64,000 nucleotides of DNA from an uncultured Agrobacterium sp. (GCA_913777615.1 CAJYTK010000004.1:124001-188000); one strand, 5' to 3'; counted from the stretch's first letter, positions 9,947-24,836 are shown. Notes: generated by a model not told the origin, from the sequence alone. Made by a program: numbers and translations.

Positions 9947-10990
9947 ATGCGCGCATTATTCTACGAACGGTTTGGCGAAGCACCGAAAATCTCGAACTTG
10001 CCGGACCCGGAGCCGACACCGGGCGGCGTGGTCATCTCGGTGAAGGCGACCGGCCTTTGCCGCAGCGACTGGCACGGCTGGATGGGCCATGACAGCGACA
10101 TCCACCTGCCCCATGTGCCGGGTCACGAATTCGCCGGCGTGATTTCTGCGGTTGGCAAGAATGTCATGCGTTTCAAGGTGGGTGACCGCGTCACCGTTCC
10201 CTTCGTTTCCGGCTGCGGCCACTGCCAGGAGTGCCGCTCTGGCAACCAGCAGGTCTGCGAAACGCAGTTCCAGCCGGGCTTCACCCATTGGGGCTCTTTT
10301 GCCGAATATGTCGCGATCGATTATGCCGACCAGAATCTGATCCATATGCCTGACGATATGAGCTTCGATACGGCAGCAAGCCTCGGTTGCCGCTTTGCCA
10401 CTTCCTTCCGCGCTGTCGTCGACCAGGGTCGTCTGAAAGGCGGCGAATGGCTGGCGGTTCACGGGTGCGGCGGTGTCGGGCTCTCCGCCATCATGATTGG
10501 CGCAGGTCTTGGCGCGCAGATCGTCGCCATTGATATTGCCGATGACAAGCTGGCGCTGGCCAAGGAACTCGGCGCCACCGTCACCATCAACAGCCGCAAC
10601 GTTGCCGACGTGATCGAAGCTGTCCGCGATGCGACCGGCGGCGGCGCGCATGTCTCCGTAGATGCGCTTGGCCACCCGCAAACCTGCTGCAACTCGATCA
10701 GTAACTTGCGCCGCCGTGGCCGCCACGTGCAGGTGGGCTTGATGCTCGCCGATCATTCCACGCCGCAAATCCCGATGGCGCGGGTGATTGCCCATGAACT
10801 GGAAATCTACGGCAGCCACGGTATGCAGGCCTGGCGCTATGACGACATGCTGGCGATGATCCGCACCGGCAAGCTCTCTCCGGAAAAGCTCATCGGCAAG
10901 CACATTTCTCTCTCCGATGCCGTCACCGCGCTACCCGCGATGGACAGCTTCAAGGATAGCGGCATCAGCATCATCAGCCGCTTCGAGTAA
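9947..10990 (+). CDS. Zinc-dependent alcohol dehydrogenase family protein
   Basis: Medium-chain dehydrogenase, 347 aa. The catalytic zinc site is visible (GLCRSDWHG for the cysteine ligand and GHEFAG with the GHE motif). The structural zinc lobe is [15 protein letters not shown], and the NAD-binding Rossmann turn is [14 protein letters not shown] strong AGGAGG ribosome site precedes ATG 9947. It lies 56 bp after the transporter ATPase and 5 bp before the PP2C gene, so it is probably in the same operon. In an amine pathway it could oxidise a gamma-glutamylated alcohol such as gamma-glutamylethanolamide to the aldehyde (inference). Confidence 0.87.
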   Translation: MRALFYERFGEAPKISNLPDPEPTPGGVVISVKATGLCRSDWHGWMGHDSDIHLPHVPGHEFAGVISAVGKNVMRFKVGDRVTVPFVSGCGHCQECRSGNQQVCETQFQPGFTHWGSFAEYVAIDYADQNLIHMPDDMSFDTAASLGCRFATSFRAVVDQGRLKGGEWLAVHGCGGVGLSAIMIGAGLGAQIVAIDIADDKLALAKELGATVTINSRNVADVIEAVRDATGGGAHVSVDALGHPQTCCNSISNLRRRGRHVQVGLMLADHSTPQIPMARVIAHELEIYGSHGMQAWRYDDMLAMIRTGKLSPEKLIGKHISLSDAVTALPAMDSFKDSGISIISRFE

Positions 10991-10995
10991 CTCCC

Positions 10996-11862
10996 ATGCA
11001 GATTGACGTTATCGACAGCATCAGCGATCCCAGCAAGGCAGAGCGCCCCAACGAGGATCGGCTGGCATGGAATGCCTCAAGCGCATTCGTCGTCGATGGC
11101 GCGACTGGCCTTGGCGAGTGGCAGTTCATGACGGAGTTTGGCTCGGATGCCGCATGGATTGCCGACTTCGCCGCCAAGCGTTTGATGAGCGAAGTCTCGC
11201 CCGGGGCGGATTTTACAGACATCATCCGCCGCATTTCCAAGGATGCCAGAACCATCTTCGAGGCCACGGCGGGCGATCAGCCGCGCTATGCCTGGCCGGT
11301 TGCCGCGCTCGCGGGTCTGCGCATCACGCCCAACGGGCTGCAATTCGCCGGCCTTGGCGATAGCGTCGTCTATATCCTTCATGATGACGGCCGGGAAGAA
11401 AACCTGATGGCCCTGCCCGACGCCTTCGAGCGTGAACAAGCAGCGGCACGCGCCCATATCGCTCGTCTGGGCGGCATCGGTGCGGCGGGCATGGCAACCA
11501 GCGACCCCAAAACGCTTGCCGATCTAAGGCGCAATCGCGAACGACAGAACACGGCAGATGGCACCGTCTGGTCCCTGAGTCTCGTTCCCGAAACGGCTGA
11601 CCACATCGCGACCGCCGAGATCGAAATCTCAGGCGGCGCCACGGCTATCATCTGTTCTGATGGACTGGCAGATCTTGTGAGTCTTTATAGGAATTACACC
11701 TCTGGCTCCCTCATCCGCCGCGCCGTCACAGCCGGACTTGCAAGCCTCATCCGAGAGCTTCGCCAGTTGGAGCGGGATATTGATCCAAAGGGTCTAAAAT
11801 ACCCCCGGCTGAAACAGTCTGACGACACGACCGCCATTTTGTGCAGGATCACAAACGCATGA
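10996..11862 (+). CDS. PP2C-family serine/threonine phosphatase
   Basis: Metal-dependent protein phosphatase fold, 288 aa. The N-terminal metal-binding motifs are PNEDRLAW (residues about 18-25) and FVVDGATGLG (31-40), the middle motif is LAGLRITPNGLQFAGLGDS, and the C-terminal acidic motifs are ICSDGLADL and SDDTTAIL. It begins 5 bp after the alcohol dehydrogenase stop, which implies cotranscription. A protein phosphatase inside a nutrient importer operon is unusual; it may act on a small phosphorylated molecule or on a transporter or regulator. Substrate unknown. Confidence 0.8.
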   Translation: MQIDVIDSISDPSKAERPNEDRLAWNASSAFVVDGATGLGEWQFMTEFGSDAAWIADFAAKRLMSEVSPGADFTDIIRRISKDARTIFEATAGDQPRYAWPVAALAGLRITPNGLQFAGLGDSVVYILHDDGREENLMALPDAFEREQAAARAHIARLGGIGAAGMATSDPKTLADLRRNRERQNTADGTVWSLSLVPETADHIATAEIEISGGATAIICSDGLADLVSLYRNYTSGSLIRRAVTAGLASLIRELRQLERDIDPKGLKYPRLKQSDDTTAILCRITNA

Positions 11863-12047
11863 CGCGCAAAATTGTGCAGCGGCCTTGCGGTCAAGACGTG
11901 CGGTAAGACAACAAAAGCCCAAAAGACAAATCTGAACGATCACCGTAAGCTTTAATAGACGCTGTGACATAAGCTGACAAAAGACTTGAATTAGCAGGCT
12001 CTTTAACGCATGGCACAGGGAACGATCCCTGAGAGAAGAAACCGCTC

Positions 12048-13382
12048 ATGTCTCCCACCACGACCCCGGTTCCCGCCCGCGCGCTGAATGCGCAGGATTA
12101 TAGAACGCTTGGCCTTTCCGCTCTCGGCGGCGCGCTGGAATTCTACGACTTCATCATCTTCGTCTTCTTCGCCACGGTGATCGGCCACCTCTTCTTCCCG
12201 CCGGATATGCCAGACTGGCTGGTGATGATCCAGACCTTCGGCATCTTCGCCGCCGGCTATCTTGTGCGCCCCATCGGCGGCATCATTCTCGCCCATTATG
12301 GAGACCGCTATGGCCGCAAACGCGTCTTCGCCTTCTCCATCCTGCTGATGGCACTCTCGACACTCGGCATGGCCCTTATGCCGACCTATGCAACGATTGG
12401 CGTCGCAGCGCCCATCCTGCTCATCGTCTTGCGCATGCTGCAAGGAGCGGCCATCGGCGGCGAGGTGCCGGGCGCCTGGACCTTTGTGTCTGAGCACGTG
12501 CCCTTTCGCTATGTCGGCCTTGCCTGCGGCCTGCTGACGTCTGGCCTGTCTTTCGGAATCATGCTGGGATCGCTCATCGCCTTTGCGATCAACACCATTT
12601 TCACGCCGGAAGCCGTGTCGGGCTATGCCTGGCGCATTCCCTTCCTCATCGGCGGCGTCTTTGGATTGATCGCGGTCTATCTGCGTCGTTGGCTGGAAGA
12701 AACGCCGATCTTCACGCAGATGAAGAACTCAAAAACGCTCTCGGACAAGCTGCCGCTCAGCCTCGTGCTGAAGAACCATATGCGCGGCGTCGTGGTCTCC
12801 GCGCTGCTCACCTGGGTGTTGTCCGCGGCCATCGTCGTCACGACGCTGATGACGGCCACCTTCCTGCAAAAGCTCTACGGCTACACGCCGACACAAGCGC
12901 TGGCCGGCACGAGCTTCGGCACCCTGTTCCTGATCTTCGGTGTCATCATCGCCGGCGCGCTGATCGACCGCATCGGCAGCGGCATTTTCTTCATGGGCGC
13001 CAGCATCTTCTTCGGCATCGCCACCTTCACCTTCTACAGCTATGCCGGAACATCGCTCAGCACCATGTTTGCGCTTTACGCGGTGATGGGCCTGTCGGTA
13101 GGCATGGCGGGTGCGGTGCCTTACGTGATGGTCCGCGCCTTCCCGGCCTCGGTTCGTTTCTCAGGCCTGTCCTTCGCCTACAACGTCTCCTACGCCGTCT
13201 TCGGCGGATTGACGCCGATTGCGGTGAGCACAGCGCTTGCGATCAACCCCATGGCGCATGCCTGGTATCTGGTGTTCATCGCCGGGCTCGCCTTCTTCAT
13301 CGGACTTTATCTTCACCTGCGCGGCAGCGCGGTGGAGAGCCATGTGGGTGTGGAAGAGCTCGCGACGTTGCAGAAGCGATAA
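12048..13382 (+). CDS. MFS transporter, metabolite:H+ symporter type
   Basis: Twelve-helix major-facilitator protein, 444 aa. It begins with the typical symporter start (LGALEFYDFIIF-like segment near residue 27). Between helices 2 and 3 it has the loop-2 motif GDRYGRKRVF, and RMLQGAAIGGEVPGAWTFVSEH is the helix-4/5 hallmark of the MHS (ProP/KgtP/ShiA-like) subfamily. A likely organic acid or osmolyte is moved with protons; the substrate cannot be named. It appears to be a single-gene unit, separated by 185 bp from the upstream operon. Confidence 0.85.
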   Translation: MSPTTTPVPARALNAQDYRTLGLSALGGALEFYDFIIFVFFATVIGHLFFPPDMPDWLVMIQTFGIFAAGYLVRPIGGIILAHYGDRYGRKRVFAFSILLMALSTLGMALMPTYATIGVAAPILLIVLRMLQGAAIGGEVPGAWTFVSEHVPFRYVGLACGLLTSGLSFGIMLGSLIAFAINTIFTPEAVSGYAWRIPFLIGGVFGLIAVYLRRWLEETPIFTQMKNSKTLSDKLPLSLVLKNHMRGVVVSALLTWVLSAAIVVTTLMTATFLQKLYGYTPTQALAGTSFGTLFLIFGVIIAGALIDRIGSGIFFMGASIFFGIATFTFYSYAGTSLSTMFALYAVMGLSVGMAGAVPYVMVRAFPASVRFSGLSFAYNVSYAVFGGLTPIAVSTALAINPMAHAWYLVFIAGLAFFIGLYLHLRGSAVESHVGVEELATLQKR

Positions 13383-13428
13383 TAACCGACTAAACGGGAC
13401 TTGGCGCGCTCGCGCCATTCCCAATCGA

Positions 13429-13740
13429 TCAGGCAGAGGCGGGCATCTTGAAGGCCGACCCGAACTTGTAGCCGATAAACGCTGCTACGAGAACGATGCC
13501 GATCATCCAAAACAGGGGCTCGCCTGGAAGCGCGATGCCATAGAAATCGACATGACTATCGAGCCCTGTTCCTCTCGCAATTGTGGCGTCAACCTGCTGA
13601 GGTGTGGGGCCGCCGTCGATAGGCTGCCCGTCAAATGTCGTGACGATATTGTATCCCGGCGACCCAGTGATCAGAAGGCCGATGCAGGCGAAAATGACCG
13701 TTGAAAAAAACGGGATAACCCAATTTCGAATAAAGCGCAT
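13429..13740 (-). CDS. Small membrane protein of unknown function
   Basis: A 103-aa protein with hydrophobic helices near each end (about residues 7-25 and 77-93) and a polar loop between. The frame is open to 13785, but the ATG at 13740 (MRFIRNWVIPFF) has a strong GGGGGAG ribosome site, so it is chosen. No family is recognised. It lies downstream of the DUF502 gene on the same strand. Confidence 0.65.
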   Translation of the reverse strand: MRFIRNWVIPFFSTVIFACIGLLITGSPGYNIVTTFDGQPIDGGPTPQQVDATIARGTGLDSHVDFYGIALPGEPLFWMIGIVLVAAFIGYKFGSAFKMPASA

Positions 13741-13803
13741 GTATCTCCCCCAGGTTGAATCCAACAATAGGTCGGAAGCACGCAAAGGTCTAGGTAAACC
13801 TAA

Positions 13804-14472
13804 TTAAACTGGAGCAAGAGCCTTCGGCGGCTCGAAATCCGGCGCAACCAGACCTCCGGAAATCAGAAGCTTCGCAGCATCCTCTGGCGACATGTCGAGC
13901 ATGATGATCTTTTCTTTGGGGACAAACAGCAAAAAACCCGCCGTTGGTACCGGTGTTGGCGGCAGGAAGACCGCCACCATTTCCTGGCCTAACTCATTGA
14001 AGCGGTAGGCGAGCTCACCCTTGGCTTCGGATGCGACGAAGACCATGGCCCATGTGCCGGGTCCGGGAAATTCGATCATGCCGACGCGCTTGAAGGAATT
14101 GGAATGCTCCTTCAGCACCGATTCAAACAGCTGCTTGATGCTCTTGTAGATCGGCCGCACCAGCGGCATGCGGTTGAGGATAGATTCGCCGACACCGACG
14201 ATCCATTTGCCGATCAGATTGTTGCCGAGAAAGCCGATGACGGTGATGCCTATGACGGCAATCAGCAGGCCGAAACCGGGAATGGCGACGTTGAAATATT
14301 CTTCCGGGTCGTAACGCGTCGGGATATACGGCTTCACCCAGCTATCGGCCCATTGCAGGAAGGTCCAGACCAGCCACATCGTGATCGTGACTGGCGCCAG
14401 AATGAGAACGCCGGTCAGAAAGCTGTTACGCAGGCGTGTCGCAAAAGAAATTCTGATTGGGTGATCCGTCAT
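13804..14472 (-). CDS. DUF502 family membrane protein
   Basis: A 222-aa inner-membrane protein. It has two N-terminal hydrophobic helices (FLTGVLILAPVTITMWLVW and IPGFGLLIAVIGITVIGFLG) and a soluble C-terminal part. The central GESILNRMPLVRPIYKSIKQL segment is the hallmark of the DUF502 family, whose function is not established. A TTG one codon upstream is in frame; the ATG at 14472 is more likely. Confidence 0.85.
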   Translation of the reverse strand: MTDHPIRISFATRLRNSFLTGVLILAPVTITMWLVWTFLQWADSWVKPYIPTRYDPEEYFNVAIPGFGLLIAVIGITVIGFLGNNLIGKWIVGVGESILNRMPLVRPIYKSIKQLFESVLKEHSNSFKRVGMIEFPGPGTWAMVFVASEAKGELAYRFNELGQEMVAVFLPPTPVPTAGFLLFVPKEKIIMLDMSPEDAAKLLISGGLVAPDFEPPKALAPV

Positions 14473-14587
14473 CAACTCACTGAATGTTGGAGCATCTCCA
14501 GCCGAAGCGTGATCGCTTTGGCGTCGGACAATGCGGTAAAACAGAGACCGAGAGCATTGAAGGTGGTCCCGTTATCACCGGAATGCT

Positions 14588-15091
14588 CTAGGCGATGTCA
14601 CCGAAGAATGCCTGATGATAACGGACAATGCCGGACGGCGTTCCGCCCTGCAAGGGCAGGATCATGAAATATTCGTCATCAATGCCTTCGGCCTTCAGTC
14701 GCTCATCGTGGCAAAAACCGAAGCGACGGTAATAGGCGGGATCGCCCATGACGACGCACCCGCCGGCATTCAGTTCGCGCAATGCGTCGAGGCCGCGATG
14801 AACGAGCGCCGAACCTACACCCCGCCCCTGCCGTTCCGGCGACACGGAAAGCGGACCGAGGCCAAACCAGATGTCGCTGCTTGCAGAAAGTCCGACAGGC
14901 GAAAAGCCGATATGGCCAGTGATCGCCCCATTCTCCTCGGCCACAAGCGAAACAGCGAGCGCACCGGCCCGACGCAAGCGTTCGATGACGAGGTGCTCGT
15001 TATGGTCACTATAGGGAACATCCCGGAACGCCGCCTGCGTCACGACGCCGATTGCGTCGAGATCGCCGACCTGTTCCGAACGGATCATCAT
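14588..15091 (-). CDS. GNAT family N-acetyltransferase
   Basis: Acetyl-CoA-dependent N-acyltransferase of 167 aa. The acetyl-CoA pyrophosphate-binding loop is visible as ERQGRGVGSALV (residues about 86-97), preceded by the LGPLSVSP strand. The end (DPAYYRRFGF, YFMILPLQGG) matches the predicted YhbS-like subgroup. Its start overlaps the glmS stop by 4 bp, so it is probably cotranscribed with glmS. The acceptor is unknown. Confidence 0.85.
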   Translation of the reverse strand: MMIRSEQVGDLDAIGVVTQAAFRDVPYSDHNEHLVIERLRRAGALAVSLVAEENGAITGHIGFSPVGLSASSDIWFGLGPLSVSPERQGRGVGSALVHRGLDALRELNAGGCVVMGDPAYYRRFGFCHDERLKAEGIDDEYFMILPLQGGTPSGIVRYHQAFFGDIA

Positions 15092-16914
15092 TCCACCGTG
15101 ACCGACTTTGCCAGGTTGCGCGGCTGGTCCACATCCGTGCCCATGAAGACCGCTGTATGGTAGGCCAGCAGCTGGATCGGCAGCGAGAAGACCATCGGCG
15201 CGATGAGTTCATCGACGGTCGGCAGCACGATGGTCGCCATGGTTTCCAGCGACGAGGCCGCGGCCCCCTTCGCATCGGTGATGAAGATGATGCGCCCACC
15301 GCGGGCTGCCACCTCCTGCATGTTTGACACGGTCTTCTCGAAGAAGCGGTCATGCGGTGCAATGACGATGACCGGCATGTTCTCGTCGATCAGCGCAATC
15401 GGCCCATGCTTCAACTCGCCTGCCGCATAGCCTTCCGCGTGGATGTAGGAAATTTCCTTCAGCTTTAGCGCGCCTTCCAGCGCCAGCGGGAAGGAGGTGC
15501 CGCGACCGAGATAGAGCACATCCTTGAAACGCGAGAGATCGCGAGACAGGGTTTCGATCTGCGGCTGGATGGCGTTCAGCACTTCGCTCATGACGCGCGG
15601 CATCTCGATCAAATGACGCACCAGTTCGGTTTCCTGCGCCGCCGTCAGCGTGCCACGCGCTTTACCGGCAGCAATCGCCAGCGAGGCCAGCACGGCAAGC
15701 TGGCAGGTGAAGGCCTTGGTGGAAGCCACACCGATTTCAGGACCGGCCAGAATGGGGAAAATCGCGTCGGATTCGCGGGCGATGGTCGATTCACGCACAT
15801 TGACGACCGCGCCGATCTTCAGATCGTTCTCCTTGCAATAACGCAGCGAGGCAAGCGTATCGGCTGTCTCGCCCGACTGGGAGATGAAGAGGGCTGCCTG
15901 TGTCGGCAAAAGCGGCATTTCGCGATAGCGGAATTCCGACGCCACATCGATTTCCACCGGCAGGCGTGCATAGCGCTCGAACCAGTATTTGCCGATCAGG
16001 CCGGAGAGATAGGCAGTGCCACAAGCGGAAATCGCAAGGCCGGTGAGCTTGGAAAAGTCGATGGCCGGATCGATATCCTTCACCCGCTTGTCGGCAAAAT
16101 CGACATAGTGGCTGAGCGCGTGGGAAATGACCTCCGGCTGCTCGTAGATTTCCTTTTCCATGAAGTGGCGGTGGTTGCCCTTGTCCACCACATAGGCCGT
16201 CGCCTGCGAAATCTGGCGCTGACGCTGCACCGGGTCGCCGGAAAAATCGATGATTTCGGCACCGGATGCGGTGATGATGGCGCAATCGCCATCCACCAGA
16301 TAGGTGATCTCATTGGTGAAGGGCGAAAGCGCAATCGCATCCGAACCGAGGAACATCTCGCCACGTCCATGACCGACGGCCAGCGGCGGGCCGGAGCGGG
16401 CCGACAGCAGCGTGCCCGGCTCGTCCTGGAACATCACCACCAGCGCAAAAGCACCAGTCACGCGGTTCAACATCGTCAGCATCGCATCGCGATGGGAAAG
16501 CCCTTCACGGGTATACTTGGCGAGCAGCTGCGCCACCACTTCCGTATCGGTCTGGGTGGTAAACGTCGCGCCCTCGGCCTTCAGCTCCTCACGCAGTTCC
16601 GAGAAATTCTCGATGATGCCGTTATGCACAACGGCAACGCCATCGACGAAGTGCGGATGGGCATTGGTTTCGTTCGGAACCCCATGCGTTGCCCAGCGGG
16701 TGTGGGCAATGCCGGTAATGCCGGGAAGCGGTTCTTCCGACAGCTTCTTCTCCAGATTGAAGAGCTTGCCCTCGGCGCGGCGGCGGTGCATCGCGCCATC
16801 ATGGATCGTCGCAACGCCTGCGGAGTCATAGCCCCGATATTCCAGCCGCTTCAGCGCATCCACAAGGCGCTCCGCAACCGGTTGCGTTCCAACAATTCCG
16901 ACGATACCGCACAT
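15088..16914 (-). CDS. glmS: Glutamine-fructose-6-phosphate aminotransferase (isomerizing)
   Basis: Makes glucosamine-6-phosphate from fructose-6-phosphate and glutamine, the first step to UDP-GlcNAc for peptidoglycan and LPS. Length 608 aa. The protein must begin MCGIVGIVG, because the cysteine after the initiator is the glutaminase nucleophile. That fixes the ATG at 16914, although the frame is open to 16974. The glutaminase domain (HTRWATHG, HNGIIENF) is followed by two SIS domains (SACGTAYLSGL, SQSGETADTLAS, KAFTCQLAVL). It ends in the usual KSVTVE. It is adjacent to glmU on the same strand, which joins the two ends of the pathway. Confidence 0.96.
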   Translation of the reverse strand: MCGIVGIVGTQPVAERLVDALKRLEYRGYDSAGVATIHDGAMHRRRAEGKLFNLEKKLSEEPLPGITGIAHTRWATHGVPNETNAHPHFVDGVAVVHNGIIENFSELREELKAEGATFTTQTDTEVVAQLLAKYTREGLSHRDAMLTMLNRVTGAFALVVMFQDEPGTLLSARSGPPLAVGHGRGEMFLGSDAIALSPFTNEITYLVDGDCAIITASGAEIIDFSGDPVQRQRQISQATAYVVDKGNHRHFMEKEIYEQPEVISHALSHYVDFADKRVKDIDPAIDFSKLTGLAISACGTAYLSGLIGKYWFERYARLPVEIDVASEFRYREMPLLPTQAALFISQSGETADTLASLRYCKENDLKIGAVVNVRESTIARESDAIFPILAGPEIGVASTKAFTCQLAVLASLAIAAGKARGTLTAAQETELVRHLIEMPRVMSEVLNAIQPQIETLSRDLSRFKDVLYLGRGTSFPLALEGALKLKEISYIHAEGYAAGELKHGPIALIDENMPVIVIAPHDRFFEKTVSNMQEVAARGGRIIFITDAKGAAASSLETMATIVLPTVDELIAPMVFSLPIQLLAYHTAVFMGTDVDQPRNLAKSVTVE

Positions 16915-17075
16915 ACAGTTCTCCAAAGATTTTGGTGAGCATCCGTCGATCCGAAACCTGAGTCGGGTATCCATACGGATGCTTTTTCAATGGCGGAAGT
17001 CGTAGCGATTTCCGCAAAAACCGCAATCGCAACCGCGGTCACTTTCAATGTCTATTCGTTACCTTTGTCAGAAGG

Positions 17076-18437
17076 TTACGCCGGTTTCTTCTTGGCATCC
17101 TTGATCGCCTGGGCGCGGGCGCGAAGCACACTGGCGCGGCCTTCCTTCACCTCCTGGCGCGCACGGCCGAAGGCCAGCGCGTCGCCGGGAACGTCATCGG
17201 TAATCACGCTCCCAGAAGCAACATAGGCATCGTCGCCAATCGTCACGGGTGCCACGAGTGCTGAGTTGGAGCCGATAAAGGCATTCCTGCCAATCCGCGT
17301 TTCATGCTTGTTGATGCCGTCATAATTGCAAGTGATCGTGCCCGCACCGATATTGCTGCCAGCACCGATGAAGGCATCGCCGATATAGGTGAGGTGGTTG
17401 ACCTTGGCGCCCTCGCCGATCTCGGCCTTCTTGATTTCGCAGAAATTGCCGACCTTGGCTTTCGCCGCCAGATTGGCGCCGGGACGTAACCGCGCATAGG
17501 GGCCAACTGTCGCACCAGCGCTGACATGAGCGCCTTCCAGATGCGAGAAGGCATGGATGACGGCACCCGATTCGATGGTGACTCCGGGTCCGATCACCAC
17601 GTTGGGCTCGATCAACGCATCCTGGCCGATCTTGGTATCCCAGGAAAGAAACACGGTTTCCGGCGCAATCATCGAAACACCGTCGATCATGAACTGATGG
17701 CGCGCCCGCTCCTGCCAGAGTTTCTCAATAATTGCGAGTTCGGCGCGGTTGTTGCAGCCGGTCATCTCAGCCTCGGGCGCATCGACAGCCACGGCCTTGC
17801 CGCCATTGGCGCGGGCGATCTCGACGATGTCGGTCAGATAATACTCGCCCTTGGCATTGTTGTTGCCGATGCGATCGAGCAGATCCAGCGCCCGGCGACC
17901 ATTGATCGCCATCAGGCCGCTATTGCACCATGTGACCTTGCGCTCGTCGTCGCTGGCATCCTTCTCCTCGCGGATGGCGACGAGTTCGCCATTCTGCACG
18001 AGAAGTCGACCATAACCGGTTGGTTTGTCCGTATGAAAACCTATGACGACGATATCCACGTTCCCTGCCAGCGCCTGACGCGCCCGGTTCAGCGTTTCAG
18101 CCGTCAAAAGCGGCACATCGCCATAGGCGATCAGAATATCGTCGAAACCCTTCTCGATTGCCTCGCGAGCCGCCAGCACGGCGTTGCCCGTGCCAAGCCG
18201 CTCCTTCTGCAGGTAAGGTTCTACAGAAACGCCTGCGACACGCGCGGCATCCGCAACCTTCTCCGCATCGCGACCAACGACAAGCGCGGCAGCACTCACG
18301 CCAGCGCCGGACACCGCCTGCATCACATGCGCGATCATCGGCCGTCCGGCAACGGGGTGCAAAACCTTCGACATGGACGATTTCATGCGCGTGCTTTCAC
18401 CGGCGGCGAGAATGACGGCAAGACAGGTGCGTTCCAC
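17076..18437 (-). CDS. glmU: Bifunctional GlcNAc-1-P uridyltransferase / GlcN-1-P acetyltransferase
   Basis: Catalyses the last two steps to UDP-GlcNAc. The N-terminal pyrophosphorylase has the nucleotide-binding [19 protein letters not shown] motif. The C-terminal half is a left-handed beta-helix of hexapeptide repeats ([45 protein letters not shown]). The frame is open to a GTG at 18449, but GTG 18437 ([13 protein letters not shown]) has GGAG 6 nt upstream and gives 453 aa, the length I recall for agrobacterial GlmU. Confidence 0.95.
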   Translation of the reverse strand: MERTCLAVILAAGESTRMKSSMSKVLHPVAGRPMIAHVMQAVSGAGVSAAALVVGRDAEKVADAARVAGVSVEPYLQKERLGTGNAVLAAREAIEKGFDDILIAYGDVPLLTAETLNRARQALAGNVDIVVIGFHTDKPTGYGRLLVQNGELVAIREEKDASDDERKVTWCNSGLMAINGRRALDLLDRIGNNNAKGEYYLTDIVEIARANGGKAVAVDAPEAEMTGCNNRAELAIIEKLWQERARHQFMIDGVSMIAPETVFLSWDTKIGQDALIEPNVVIGPGVTIESGAVIHAFSHLEGAHVSAGATVGPYARLRPGANLAAKAKVGNFCEIKKAEIGEGAKVNHLTYIGDAFIGAGSNIGAGTITCNYDGINKHETRIGRNAFIGSNSALVAPVTIGDDAYVASGSVITDDVPGDALAFGRARQEVKEGRASVLRARAQAIKDAKKKPA

Positions 18438-18641
18438 TTGGATCTCCACTCAAAGTATCGAATATTGTCCAGCCGCTATAAACGCTCGACGAGAAAGAAA
18501 CCATGGAAATTGCATGACGGGTTGAAAAGCGACGTGATGGAAAGCTTCATGAGGTCGGTTGAAGTCCAAAACGCCCTTTCAACGCTTTGAAAATCTTCTA
18601 ATCTGTCTTGACCGCCCTCCTAACGAAATCCGGAATCCCGC

Positions 18642-19580
18642 ATGTCTTCTTCGCAGAGCGTCAGCCAGCCCGTCCGTGGAATGCTTATCATGGCGGCGTG
18701 CATGATCGTGCTGCCGGTGATGGATGCGATTGCCAAATATATGGCGCATGAGGGCATGTCCCCCGGTCAGGTGACATTCTATCGCTTCTTCTTCCAGCTG
18801 GTCTGCACGCTTCCGCTGCTGCTCTTCATGTCGCCAAAGTCGCTAATCCATGCCAAGCGCCCTTGGCTCAACCTGCTGCGCGGCGTGTTGCATACGGCGG
18901 CAAGCCTCGCCTTCTTCGCCGCTGTCAAATACATGCCGCTCGCCGACGTCTTTGCCATCTATTTCGTCGAACCCTTTCTGCTCACCATAATGTCCGCGCT
19001 GTTTCTGGGAGAGCGGGTCGGCTGGATGCGCTGGAGCGCGATCGCCGTCGGCTTCATCGGTGCGATGATCGTCATCCAGCCAAGCTTCGAACTCTTCGGC
19101 CTCACTTCGCTGCTGCCTGTCGCCTGCGCCTTTCTCTTCACGCTCTACCTCTTCCTAAACCGCGCGATTGGTGAGGGTGACAGCCCCCTGGTCATGCAGA
19201 CCATGGCAGGCATTGCCGGCACGATCTTCATGGGCGTCGCTCTTCTGATAGGCCACGGACTGGGAGACACCAATTTCGACATGTCCCTGCCCGGCTGGGA
19301 TCACGGCCTCGTTCTCCTGATCCTTCTCGGCTCGATTTCGGGCTATATGCATCTTCTCGTGGTCAAGGCGTTTCGCCTTGCGCCCGTATCGCTTCTGGCA
19401 CCTTTCCAGTATTTTGAGATCATCTCCGCCACGATCCTCGGCTACCTGCTGTTTTCCGATTTCCCAACACCGTCCAAATGGCTCGGCATCGTCATCATCG
19501 TGACGTCAGGGCTGTTCATCATCTGGCGCGAGAGATTGAGCGCTCGACGTCTCAAGATGGCAGAGGTCGCGGAAGTTTGA
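18642..19580 (+). CDS. DMT-family (EamA) transporter
   Basis: A 312-aa inner-membrane protein with about ten hydrophobic helices in two EamA repeats. The first repeat includes YFVEPFLLTIMSALFLGERVGW and the second APFQYFEIISATILGYLLFSD, both typical of drug/metabolite exporters. It is divergent from glmU and separate from the next gene. The exported metabolite is unknown. Confidence 0.85.
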   Translation: MSSSQSVSQPVRGMLIMAACMIVLPVMDAIAKYMAHEGMSPGQVTFYRFFFQLVCTLPLLLFMSPKSLIHAKRPWLNLLRGVLHTAASLAFFAAVKYMPLADVFAIYFVEPFLLTIMSALFLGERVGWMRWSAIAVGFIGAMIVIQPSFELFGLTSLLPVACAFLFTLYLFLNRAIGEGDSPLVMQTMAGIAGTIFMGVALLIGHGLGDTNFDMSLPGWDHGLVLLILLGSISGYMHLLVVKAFRLAPVSLLAPFQYFEIISATILGYLLFSDFPTPSKWLGIVIIVTSGLFIIWRERLSARRLKMAEVAEV

Positions 19581-19668
19581 AGAATTGCCGCAACTGCACT
19601 TGTTCGTAAGGCCCGCGTCGGGCAAAAAGTGCTTCCACGAATGATAAAGACATAAAGGAGACCAGAGG

Positions 19669-20796
<1,128 letters not shown>

Positions 20797-20846
20797 TGTA
20801 AGAAATGATTGGCGCGGGAGTACGCGCTTCCGCGCTGGAAGGATTT

Positions 20847-20868
20847 AGAGGGGCTGCGAGGCCCCTCT
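20847..20868 (+). terminator. Rho-independent terminator after the formaldehyde dehydrogenase gene
   Basis: An 8-bp perfect stem (AGAGGGGC / GCCCCTCT) with a 6-nt loop, followed by TTCTATTTC, 50 bp after the dehydrogenase stop. It also lies downstream of metH, which converges from the other side. Confidence 0.75.
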
Positions 20869-20997
20869 TTCTATTTCACTTTAGAGATTGGCGGGCGGTT
20901 GCGGCATCGGCTCTGCCCGTTTGAGGCGGAGATATCTGGCAGGACAGAGGAGTTACGGCGCCTAACGCTCAACGTCAGACGCAACCTCATCCCCAAC

Positions 20998-24771
<3,774 letters not shown>

Positions 24772-24816
24772 CGGCACTTACTCCTCATTCTGTGCAAATC
24801 AGCAAGTCATCAAGTC

Positions 24817-24836
24817 ACATAAAGATATCTTTATGT
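24817..24836. promoter_or_regulatory. 20-bp perfect palindrome, probable operator for metH
   Basis: The core ATAAAGATATCTTTAT extends to a perfect 20-bp palindrome, 46 bp upstream of the metH ATG, between metH and the divergent epimerase gene. ArsR-type repressors that sense S-adenosylhomocysteine (SahR) bind A/T-rich palindromes with an AAGATATCTT-like core upstream of methionine-cycle genes in some proteobacteria. That identity is inferred; the palindrome itself is plain in the sequence. Confidence 0.65.

Noticed and set aside
13402-13417. Hairpin TGGCGCG-CT-CGCGCCA after the MFS gene
   Set aside because: Very short loop and no T-run; not a convincing terminator.
16915-16974. Extended N-terminus for glmS
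   Set aside because: The catalytic cysteine must be residue 2, so the start is at 16914.
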